37,144 bases of DNA, taken from Deltaproteobacteria bacterium (GTDB taxonomy: Bacteria; Myxococcota_A; UBA9042; DTJE01). The position numbers were made by a program, and so were the translations under genes. Under the pieces are notes generated by a model, which saw only the letters and a list, made by a program, of their open reading frames with translations, did no database searches and was not told where the DNA came from. This document shows positions 23,701 through 33,400 of this stretch, in pieces. Location: the NCBI GenBank assembly GCA_029555025.1, contig JAKPTZ010000096.1, positions 1-37,144 on the forward strand, given 5' to 3'. Position 1 is the first letter of the stretch; each line of letters opens with the position of its first letter.

Positions 23701-24200
23701 CCCTGCAACTCGAGGAAGAAACAGCCGGGTTCGAAAATCGATGCGTATTCGGAGGCCAGTTGTTCGGCCTGACCGCCAGTCAGGATGGCATGGGGAATCT
23801 GCCCGCCGAGGCTTCCGGAGAGCCCGATGAGACCTTTCGAAAGGGATGCCAGTATGTCGCGAGTCGTGCAGTGACAATCGTCCCGGGGCGATTCCGTGGC
23901 GGCGCGTGAAAGGATTTCGCGCAGATTGGCGAACCCCTCGCGATTCCTGCAAAGGACGACCAGGCTGAAGGGGGCGACACCCGGATCGGTCGAAATCAGC
24001 AGTTCGGCGCCGTAAATCGGTTTGACACCCTTTCCCCGTATTTTCTTTTCAAGTTCCAGGCTGCCGAACACGTTCATGGTGTCGGTAAGGGCAACCGCGG
24101 GCACGCCGCTTGAAACGGCCTTGTCGACCAGATCCGTAATCCGGATTGTTGAATTCAGCAGGGTGTAGTGCGAATGAAGATGAAGATGAACAAAGGACAT
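20712..24200 (-). CDS. dnaE: DNA polymerase III subunit alpha
   Basis: Replicative polymerase catalytic subunit of 1162 residues. It starts at ATG 24200 with GGAGG seven bases upstream, although the frame is open to 24383. An N-terminal PHP domain begins at once (FVHLHLHSHYTLLNS). The palm carries GPGRGSGAGSLVAYSIGITD and the catalytic acidic triplet in PDFDIDF (D397, D399, D401). The fingers carry DTYGTILYQEQVMLIA and the KFGSYGFNKSHSVAYAYVSY block. The helix-hairpin-helix region and an OB fold (VQVAGMVLTVEEKISKKTGD) follow near the C-terminus. The length is typical. Near the C-terminus the phrase GPTPIEI occurs twice, about 45 residues apart, the second time as the last residues. It is a single gene on this strand, divergent from the giant TPR gene. 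Confidence 0.96.
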   Translation of the reverse strand: MSFVHLHLHSHYTLLNSTIRITDLVDKAVSSGVPAVALTDTMNVFGSLELEKKIRGKGVKPIYGAELLISTDPGVAPFSLVVLCRNREGFANLREILSRAATESPRDDCHCTTRDILASLSKGLIGLSGSLGGQIPHAILTGGQAEQLASEYASIFEPGCFFLELQGNDLEEQKTVNRELAAIGQRIGLPCVATNNVHYLERSDAPAHAILVAIGQRKRLSFESLDNFPLDSFHFASEADMRRAFCWIPEAVDNTVKIAEMIEPDILFSSQKHFFPVYQPPEGMTVGEYLTKLAKEGLADRLANSRKTGFEKDPAEYWARLDRELEVIIGQHFDTYYLVVWDFINWSRQNDVPVGPGRGSGAGSLVAYSIGITDVDPLSYDLLFERFLNSERISPPDFDIDFCKDERSRTIEYVTNRYGREQVCQIVTFGSLKARAAIKDAARVLGFSFDESDVLTKMIPEEPGMTLARAAEIDSRIEQVCKSDARFGRLWEVALKLEGLARQTGKHAAGVVIADRPVKEYAPLYVNDDGSIVTQYDMANLDTVGLIKFDFLGLLSLTIIAHALKNIRARKDPGFDLGRIPLDDRATFDLLCSGRTAGVFQLETRGITNQVKRLRPDTLEDIVATIALFRPGPLQNKMDEEFIAVKHGQKKAQYAHPLLEPILKDTYGTILYQEQVMLIASRLGGFSLGQADILRKGMGKKDHAAIERQKDPFIKGCSERGIPTSVSRELFEKLEKFGSYGFNKSHSVAYAYVSYQMAYMKTHFPVEFICAVLYAKKGNQSDVMRFIYEAQESGIPVLPPDVNRSQADFTVEDVKDPDGTTKGAIRFGLTAVKGVGTTAIALVLKAREDGPFESVADFLARIDKQKVNRKVVESLIKAGAFDAFGHTRRSLAEGINQLFDAAARLSEDRESGQGGLFDLSEDTSVKTVSGPPPLPEWPQREKLALERDALGYYVTGHPIHEYRDSLAKFDVLRLSDMDETMSGKSVQVAGMVLTVEEKISKKTGDPMAFLQIDDGTGQLECSVFSKHYHKWESVRNSPEPLLFSGRLDVETNIETEESRYRLLCDGIQRLDDARRLLTKSVRIHVDACAARSQTIDEMYRIVKNHPGPTPIEIEMVLPGTGRMMIRANSRWAVDPSEELLRELRQLLDGHECGCGPTPIEIN

Positions 24201-24243
24201 CGGCGCCTCCGGATACCGGAACCCAGTCTTGTCTGCCATCGCA

Positions 24244-24272
24244 AATTTAACAGCATCCGGTCGTTCGTTGAA
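24244..24272 (-). promoter_or_regulatory. Possible promoter of dnaE
   Basis: On the minus strand, TTCAAC (24272-24267), a 17-bp spacer and TAAATT (24249-24244). The leader would be about 37 nt. The -35 is weak, but the -10 is the same hexamer as at the bactofilin and zapA-rny promoters. Confidence 0.3.
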
Positions 24273-24349
24273 GGGCCGCGAGTGATTGTGAACAGGATAT
24301 TTGGAGAGGTTGGCGGTCGTGCCGCCCCCCGGCGCGTCAAATGCGGCCG

Positions 24350-24369
24350 TGCACGCGTACGTACGTGCA
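24350..24369. promoter_or_regulatory. Dyad upstream of the giant-gene promoter (possible operator)
   Basis: Inverted repeat TGCACG-N8-CGTGCA. The centre (CGTACGTA) is itself alternating and palindromic. It ends seven bases before the -35 hexamer of the promoter at 24377, which is a position for an activator or repressor dimer. It is the only such dyad in the 244-bp dnaE/giant-gene gap. Confidence 0.35.
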
Positions 24370-24376
24370 TAATCTG

Positions 24377-24405
24377 TTGCCAATATACCGTGTAAAGGGT
24401 AAAAA
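24377..24405 (+). promoter_or_regulatory. Sigma70-type promoter of the giant TPR gene
   Basis: TTGCCA (24377-24382), a 17-bp spacer and TAAAAA (24400-24405). Transcription would start near 24412, about 33 nt before the ATG at 24445. The leader carries AAGGAG at 24430-24435. Confidence 0.55.
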
Positions 24406-24444
24406 AGTACGACCCGCAGAGGGCACTAAGGAGCATCGCAGCCG

Positions 24445-27400
24445 ATGAGCACATCCAGCCTGGACAAGATGTTCGAGATCATATTTTCCGACACTCCGGA
24501 TTTTTCGGTTGCTCGGGAATGCGGCGCCGACATGAGCGGTGCCGAACTTATTGAAACACTTTCGCTTATTCGCGAAAAGGCGCTCGAGGCGTCGGGGCCG
24601 GAAATGGTTCATTCGCTGGCCGCCGTCGTCGCGAACCTGCTGCTTGGGGCGGCGTTGGACAATCCGTTCGATGCCGAGGCCGACAAGACCGCAAGGAACT
24701 CCGTTTCACGGATTGCCGGTGCGGCGGCCGATCTTTTCGACCAGGACGTCGGTGATCAGTCCCTGGCGCAGGTGGCAAGGCTTGCCGAAGCGATTCTCAG
24801 TCTGAATCCGGCTGCGCTGGCGGACGTGTACGACCTTTTCGGCCAGGGGCTTGATGAGGATGTGAAGATACGGCTGCTTCGTCTTCTGGCCGGCTGCGGC
24901 GACGCGGACTACAACCGTCGTTATGGGCCGACGCTTGGCGAAGCCCTTGCGGCGCGTCGTGCCCGGATGGCGGCCGAAGCGACTCCCGCGGATGGAGTCG
25001 AGCAGGTTATGCAGGAGGATGTATTTCCGGAGGATGTCGGGATTTCGGAAGATGCCGGGATTTCCGAGGATGCCGGGATTTCACCGGAAAAGAACGTCGA
25101 TGCCGGCGACGATTCCAGTCCTGATCTGGACGACCCCGCTCAGCGCCAGCAGACGCTTCAGTTTGAACCGGAGGATCGGGAAGCCGACGGCATCGCTTCC
25201 AGCGAGCCCGCGGAGGATGCGGACAGTGGCGACGCCGGTTCCTCGGATGCTGACGTTTCCGTCCCGGCCGACCTTGCCGGTCTTGAGGCCGGTCTGAACA
25301 GGGCCCCGAAGGATCGCGATCTTCGCGGGGCCTACATCCGTTTGGCGATTGAACAGGAAGTGGCCGAACGCGCAGTCAAGTTCATTTCGCGCATCGCGGC
25401 CGGTCTTCATGATGCCGACAAGGCTGCCGCCCTTGTCGATCTTGCCGCGCTGCATCTCATGGGTGGCGGTACGGAAGCCGCGATGACGGCGCTCGAGGCC
25501 GCGCTGGAGGCCGACAGAACCAGTCGCGAGGCTCTGGACCGTTATGTGGCCATTGCTGAAGAAGGGGGGCTGTCCGAGCGCGGGGCCGCCTTTCTGGAAA
25601 CCGTTCGACGAGCGTTGACCGGGACTCCTTCGGAAATCCCTCTCCTGACCAGTCTCGGGCGCCTGCTCGGGCTGTCGGGTCGCGACGACGACGCCGAGAA
25701 ACTGTGGCGTCGTCTGCGCGCCCTGGATCCGCGCAACATCGAGGCGCTGGAATTCTACATCGGCTATTACGGTCGCAAGTCGGATTGGCAGAAGCAGTTT
25801 GCGACCGCGCAATTTGAATTGTCGGTCGTTGACAGCGACCGTGATCGGATTCGCTTGAACCTGCTGATGGCGGATGTCGCCGAAAATCGACTTAACAATC
25901 TGGATCGCGCGGCCGAGGCTCACAAGCGGATTCTCTTGCTGGCTCCCGAGAATCTCGATTCCTTCGAGGCGCTGGTGTGTCTGTATGAGAAGTCCAGGAA
26001 ATGGCACCAGCTTGTCGAGATGTATAACGACCGTATTCGGCGGCTTCCGGCAGAGGACGTTGATCAGAAGGTCGCCTTGCTGTTTCGGATTGTCGAGGTC
26101 TATCAGAACCCGGAAAAGCAGCCGGGCCAGGAAAACATGCTGGCGGCTTACAGCCGTATCGCCGACATTTCCCCAACCAATGTCCAGGCGCTGGATACGC
26201 TCGATCGCGGTTACCAGACGTCCGAGCGGTGGCCGGATCTGTTGAAGGTTCTCGAAAAGAAGATTGAGCTGACCGAGGATCCGGTCGAACTTCTTGAACT
26301 GTTCAATCGTGTCGCCGAAATCGTTATCAACAGGATGTCGAACGAGACCCAGGCGATACCTTTCCTGGAAAAGATCCTGGAACTCGACCCCGAGAACCTG
26401 GATGTCGTCCTGAAGCTTAAGAGCATTTACAGTCATAAGCACAACCAGGAAAAGCACTATGCGATGCTGAAGAGGGAAATCGCGATGGTTCAGGGCGCCG
26501 AGCGGGAAAGGATCCTGCTTTCGGCGGCCGAGATGGCGCGCGACAAGCTGCTTCTTTTCGATGAAGCGCTTGAGTTGTACAGCGAGGCATACCGGCAGAA
26601 CGGGACCCTTCGGGAGGCGCGCGAAAACATGCACGCGCTGTTCGACCGGATGGAGCGATGGGCCGATTACGCCGTTTTCCTGGATTCGGAAGTCGAGTGC
26701 GAGATGCCTGACCGGCGTCGGATTGAGCTTCTGCACAAGCTGGCCGAAATCCGCGCGACGCACCTTGGCGATCCTGTCGGCGCGGAAACTGTTTTCCAGA
26801 AGATCCTTTCGATTGATCCCAGCGACGACCTTGCGACCGACCGCCTGGAGGCGATGCTTCTTCAGCAGGGGCGCTTCCAGGAAATCTACGACGTTTATCG
26901 GAAGATGGACGACGTCAGGAAGTTCGTTGCCCAGATTACTTCATTCGACGCGCAGAAGGGGGTGAATCCCGGGTTCCGCAAGGAGATGTGCCTGATACTG
27001 GCCCGGGCCTGCGAAGTCGACCTGAAGGAGCCCGAGCGTGCGCTGGAGTTCATGGAGCAGGCTTTCCAGGCCGATCCGGCGGACGATTCCGTCGGCCGCA
27101 AGGTTCTTTCCACCGCGATGAAGAAGAAGGACTTCAAGCGCGCCGAGCGCGTCTTGAAGATTCTGACGGCCACCGCATCGGAACCGGCGGCGCGGCAGGA
27201 AGATTTCGTTAAACTTTCGAAGCTTTATCGCGATACCGAAAGGCCTTCCGATGCATTCGACGCGCTTGCGGACGGCATCAGGGCGGATCTGGACTCGGAC
27301 GGGCTTCAGAAACTGGTCGCGGAAGCCATCGATTCGGGAACCGCTGGCGAATTGTGGCAGCCGCTCGCCACGCTGCTTTCGGACGTCGTCACAGCCCCTT

Positions 27401-30400
27401 CCGATGATAAGTGGCGTCAGCAGATCCTGATGGTTCTGGGCCGCATCCAGGCCGAGCGCCTTCTTTTTCACGAGGACGCCAGGACAACTTTTGAAAAGGT
27501 TCTTGCCATTGATCCCGGTGCGCTGGAGGCCCTGGATGTTCTTGAATCCATAGCGATGCAGCAGCAGGACTTCACGGCTCTTGAAGGCGTCCTTATCCGG
27601 CGCATCGATGCCTTGAAGCTCGATTCCGACAGGCAGGCTGTTCTTGTCAGGCTTGGCGCCCTTTACGAAGACCTGATCGGTGATGACGAAAAGGCCGCCG
27701 CCGCCTTCGCAAGGGCGGCGGAACTGGCTGCTGAGCCGGACAGGGCCGTGCTGGCCGGGCTTCATCGTACCTACGACAGGCTCGAGAGGTTCCCGGAACT
27801 TGCCGACGTCATCAGGAAGGAAAGGCTGCTGGCGCCCCAGGACTGGGAGCGGATCGCCCTGGATATCGAACTCGCGGCCGTGCTTGCCGACGGGCTCGGG
27901 CAGTTCGACGATGCCCTGGCCGTCCTTGACGGCATTCTCTGCGACGCCGACAACGACAAGGCGTTGGCGCTGGTCAGGCGGATTTTTGACGATGGGTCGG
28001 ATACCGACACCGCTGGAAGCATCCTTCGAACCGTCTATGCAAGAACCGGGGATTCCGCCGGTCTGCTCGGCGTGATCGAGACGATGATCGAGAGAGCCGG
28101 CCGTAACGATGCAAAGGCGGCCCTGCTTGTTCAGGCGGCCGGAATCCTTTCGGCTGACCTCGGGGATCCGTCCGGCGCCTTCGAGCGTCTTGCTTCATCG
28201 ATCAGGCTGTTCCCGACCGAGGAGAATGTCTCGCTGGCCCTGGGCCTTGCACAGGAAGTCGATGGATTCAGGCTGCTGGCCGATGCCATCCAGTCCGTCG
28301 TTGATCCCGATGTGGCGGCCGCGGAAGACCTTCCTGAACTGGATCCCGAAATCCAGGCGCTTCTTTTTGGGACGCTCGGAAACCTTTACGGCAGGAAACT
28401 GGGGCAGCCCGGGAAGGCGGTCATGGCGATGGAACGCGTCATGGCCCTGACCGACGTCGATGAGTCCTTCCTGGCCGAGATGTTGACGCTTTACCGCGCG
28501 GTCGATGCTGTCGATTCGGCGCTTTCGGCTTTTGACAGGCTTCAGGCTGCTCAATCGGTCGCCGATGCCAGGAGCACTCTGATTGAAAAGGCGATGTACG
28601 CCGCCGCCAATGGCCGGATCGATACCGCGGTCGCGGCTCTTCGGGACGTGGCGGGTCGCACCTTCGATCCGGAAGCCGACAGCCTTCTGGAGGAAATGCT
28701 TCTTGAACATGGCAGGTACGGCGACCTGATCGAGCTGTTGCAGGCGAGGATCGAACGTCCGGAATATGAGTCAGAGAGGGCCGAGACGGCCTTCAGGATT
28801 GCGGGCGTCTTCAGAACCCATATGAAGATGGCCTCCGAGGCAGCCCGGTTCGTGAGGCAGGCCATAAAGGAGTCCCAGGGCCGCGCCGACATCGTCGCCT
28901 TTGCCGTGGAAATGGTGCTTGATCGATCGATTTCGGATCGCAGGTCTTTCGCGCCGGAACTGGCCGAGACCTTGATAGATACCCTTGAGGCAGGGCAGGG
29001 TGATTCCGGCACCGTCGCGGATCTGCTTCGCCTCCGGGCAGAGTTCTGCAACGATTCAATCCAGCGTGTTGCAATCCTGAACAGATTGGCCGCGCTTCAG
29101 GATTCGACCGGTGACCACGTTGGCCGATTCGACACGCTTTCCCAGGCGCTTGGCAACACGCCAGGTGATGCCGAACTTGCCGAGGCCTTCGTTGCCGCCG
29201 CCGTCAAGGCCGGCGCCGCCGTTCGCGCGGTCGAGCGTCTTGGACGTTTTGCGTCATCCGCATCCGGTTCCGACCGCGTTCGCCTTTTGATGGCCGCCGC
29301 CGCGCTGGCAAAGGATCACGCCGGCGACGAGCCTGGCGCTGTCCAGATTTATCGCGGGCTGCTGACTGAGTTTCCGGATGACGTCCAGGTCATCGAGGCG
29401 CTTGAACAGTTGCTTCAGGCAATGGGAAGCGATGCCGAACGGGTTCCGTTGCTGGAACGCCTGGCCGTCCTGGCGGACGACCTTTCCCGGCGAAGAACGA
29501 TTCGCCTGAAGGCCGCCATTATCGCGGCGTCCTCCAATGATCCCCTGACGGCTTCGGGGTTCCTGAAGTTCGTCGTCGATGCAAGACCGGATGAGGATGC
29601 GCTTGATGCCGAGTCCGAGGATGCGGCCAGGCGCCTTGTCGATGTTTCGATGGAACTGGACGATTTCGACACGGTGGCTGAAATGCACCTGCTTCTTGGT
29701 CGGCTGCTTCCGGATGCCGAGGCGCGCCGGGCCTGCCTGCTGGCCGCCGCCGAAGTCACCCGGGATCGGCTTGGTCATCCGGCCGATGCCCTGACTATCT
29801 TCACCGGTTTGCTGAAGGTTGATGAAAATGATGCCGTGGCAAGGGATGCGGCGCGCGACCTTGCCCGCAAGACCGAAAATGTCCGGGTTCTGATGGACAT
29901 CCTGCGTCACGACGTGGCGACCGCCGTTGATTCGAACGCTCGAAACGCGGCCCTGCTGGAATCCGCCACCGTATCGCTGCGGATCGATGTCAACGATACC
30001 GATGGCGCGATCGAGGCGCTGCGCCTGGTTCTTCTTGATGATCCGTCGAACGCTGCGGCGGTCAGGCTGTGCGAGTCGATCTATGACGACCATGAAGCTG
30101 CCCCGGAGGCCGCGCGTCTGCTGATAGATGCCGCGGAGCGTTCAGGGGACGGCGAACTGCTGGTTCGGACGTTGAGAATCGCGATCGGACAGACCGGCGA
30201 TCCGGTCGAGAGGGCCGCGAAGCTGAAGACCGTCGGGACAACCCTTGTCAAACTGGATCGTAACGCCGAGGCGGTTGAGGCCTTCGCGGACGCCTTCCTT
30301 GAAAGGCCGTCGGAACCGGAAACCCTGCGGGATCTGTTCGATCAGCTTGTCAGGCTGGAAAGACCCGAACTTCTTTCGGAAAGGGTCGATGCGGCGTGTG

Positions 30401-33400
30401 ACCTGATGCCGGACGGCGCGATTGACGACGTAATCGATCTTCGGCTGCGGGCCGCCGCGCTTCTGAACACGATACCGGGCAAGGCCGAGGATGCCTTCGT
30501 GATATTGCGCCGGGCTCTGGCCTTGCGTGAAAGCGACCCGGCCGTTATCCGGGCGATAATCGATCTGACGCAGGAAGCCGGAATGTGGCGGCATTACGTC
30601 GAGATCCAGCGCCTGAACATCGCCTATCTGCTTTCGACGCCGGACGAGAAGGCCGATGCCTGGCTTGAGTGCGGCGCGATTTACGCCGATGCCGACCGTC
30701 TTGACGATCAGGATCTGGCCGCCGAGTGCTACCGCGAAGTCCTTGCCATCAGGCCGCTGGACAGGGCGGCTCTGGACGTCCTGGCCCGAATCCTTGGCGC
30801 GGCCGGCGACACCGAGGGGCTTCGGATTCTGTGGCAGTGCGAGCTTGCCGCGTGGGAAGGGCTTTCCCCGGAGAAGCGGGACGAGGGGCGCATGACCAGG
30901 CTGCGGATCAGCGTGGCCGAAGGCGCGCTGGCGTCGGGCGGCGGATCCGACGCGGTTTCGGCGGCGATGGCAATCATCGAGTCAAAGGCCGCGGATGCCC
31001 ATTCGCTTGACGTTGCGGTCAAGATTTATCGGGAAACCCTGGATCTTGAACTGTTCAACCAGCTCACCGCATTGCTTTCCGAACGCAACGAGCATCGCCG
31101 CCTGCTGGATCTTTACCGCTTCGTCTATTCCAGAAAGGATGTTCCGCCGGGGCCGGAAGCCTGCCTGCGGAAGTCGATTGAGCTTGACGAGAAACTGCGG
31201 CTTCACGATTTCAGGTTCGAGGATCTCGGCCGTCTGGTCGAACTGGTGCCGACCGATGCGGCGAACATGGCGACCTATGTCGAGGTGGGACGGAAACTTG
31301 GGCGGATGGTCAAGGTGGCGGCACTGCTTGAAAAGACGCTGGCCGCCTTCCAGGATCGTGAAGTTGCTTTCGAAGTTGCGATGCAACTTGCTGAAATTTA
31401 TGAAGTTGACCTGAAGAAGCCGGAAGACGCCACAAATTACCTTCGGCTTGCTTTCCTTCGGCGGCCGGAAGATCGCCTGGTGGTTGAAAGGCTTGCCGCG
31501 GCTTACATCGGGCTTGGTCAGTTCGGCGATCTGGCGCTGCTTTACGAAAACCTTGGTGACTTGACCGTTGACGCGTCCGAGCGCATCGAGCATTACTTCA
31601 AGGCGGCCGAGGTCCAGCGCGAAAAGGTTGCAAGTCCCGATGGCGCCATCGAAATCCTGAAGAAAATCATGGATATCGATCCGTCGAACATGGCGGCAAT
31701 CGATGCGCTCGAGCAGGTCTCCCGTCAGACCGGCAACTATCCTGAACTGGCGGTCTGGCTGCAGCATCGGGCCGACGTGACAACGGATTCCGGGGCAAGG
31801 CGAACCCTGTTGCTGGAACTCGCGGATCTTTATTCCACAAGGTTGGGGCGTCCCGGTGATGCAGCCTCGGTGCTTGAGAGTCTCCAGGAAGCGCTTCCCC
31901 AGGATCTGGAAGTCTGGGCGCGGCTGGAAAAGACTCTTGTGTCTCTTGGAACCTTCGACAGGCTGGCCGACATGTACATGCGGCTGGCGGGCGTCGTCGA
32001 GGCCGATGAGCATCGTCTTGCCGCGTTGAAGAAGGCGGCCTCGGTGTTCGAGGCACGCCTGGATGATCGCTTCCAGGCCGTTCATGCCTTGCAGGAGATC
32101 CTGAAGATCGACCCGCGGGACAGCTTCGCGTGCGTCCGTCTTGGCGAGATGCTCGAAGCCGATGAGGACTGGCCGGCACTTGCAAGACACCTGGCCGGGT
32201 GCTGCAACGCATCCGAGGACGCCCAGGCGCGGGCCGGACTGGCCCTGCGGGTCGCCGACCTTTACATGTCCAGGCTTGATCGCCAGGCCGACGCCATCGC
32301 GTACTTCAAGATGGCGCTGGACTTCGATCCGAAGATTGCCGAGGCCCGCGAGGGGCTTATGTCGCTTGTCGGCGAGGGCGAGTGCTCCGTCGATGCGGCG
32401 GTGATTCTGGAAGAGGTCTTTTCAAGAACCGGGGAAAGCGCGAGTCTGCTGGAAGTCCTCAGGCGCCAGCTTGGAACCGTGCATACCGGGAGCGAGCGGG
32501 CGGCAATTCTGATGCGGATGGCCGAGGTTCAGGCAGCCCTGCCTGGAATGGCCGGCGAAGCCGCCGCGCTTGTCGGTCAGGCGCTTGCCGAGGCACCTGG
32601 AAAGGTCGATGTGCTTGCCAGGCTGCAGGCGATGGCGGAAGGCGCGGGGCTCTGGCAGCAGGCTTACGACCTGGTCGCGGCTGCCCTGGCGAACGCGGCC
32701 GACGACGAGGCGCTGGCCCGGCTGCACCGGTTCGCTGGAACGGTGGCCGGTGGGAAGCTGGATGACTTCGAGCGGGCCGCGGCGCATTTGGAGACGTTCC
32801 TGGCGCTTCAGGATGTGGACGCGGAAGTCCTTGAAATGCTGGACATGATCTACGGTCGTCTTGGGCGCCGTGCCGACCAGGCAGATATTTTGAGGCAGCG
32901 TATATCGCTTGCGGGAGACGATGTTGATTCGGCTCTGCAGCTTCGGCTGGCCGCGGCGTTGATGGACGATTCCAGGGACGTTGATACTGCTTTTGATATT
33001 GCCCGCAGGGTTCTGAAGCGCGAGCCATCGAACCAGGATGCGCTGAAGTTCATGACGGACATCACCAGCGATCCTATCGTCGGGCGCAGGGCGATGGACG
33101 TGCTTCGTCGGGCATTCCGGGAGTCTCGTAACGATTCCGAGCTGTTGCGCGCAGTTGAAAATCAGATTCTGAATTCACACGAATCAGCGGAACTCATCGA
33201 GCTTCATTGCGAGGCCGCCGGGGCGGCCGGCTCCCTGGGCAACAGCGAATTGCAGCTTGTGCATCTTGGCGCGGCACTGGCCCTGGATCCGTCCAGCGAC
33301 AAGGTGCTTGCCGACGTGCTCGAGACGGCCGGAAGGAATGGAAACGGCAAGCTGGCGTGGGCCATATTGAAGCGTGCGGCCCAGGCCGCATCATGGCCTG

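Noticed and set aside
25081-26763. 560-codon minus-strand frame inside the giant gene
   Set aside because: The plus-strand frame continues as TPR repeats through it with normal codon use; the antisense product is a low-information shadow.
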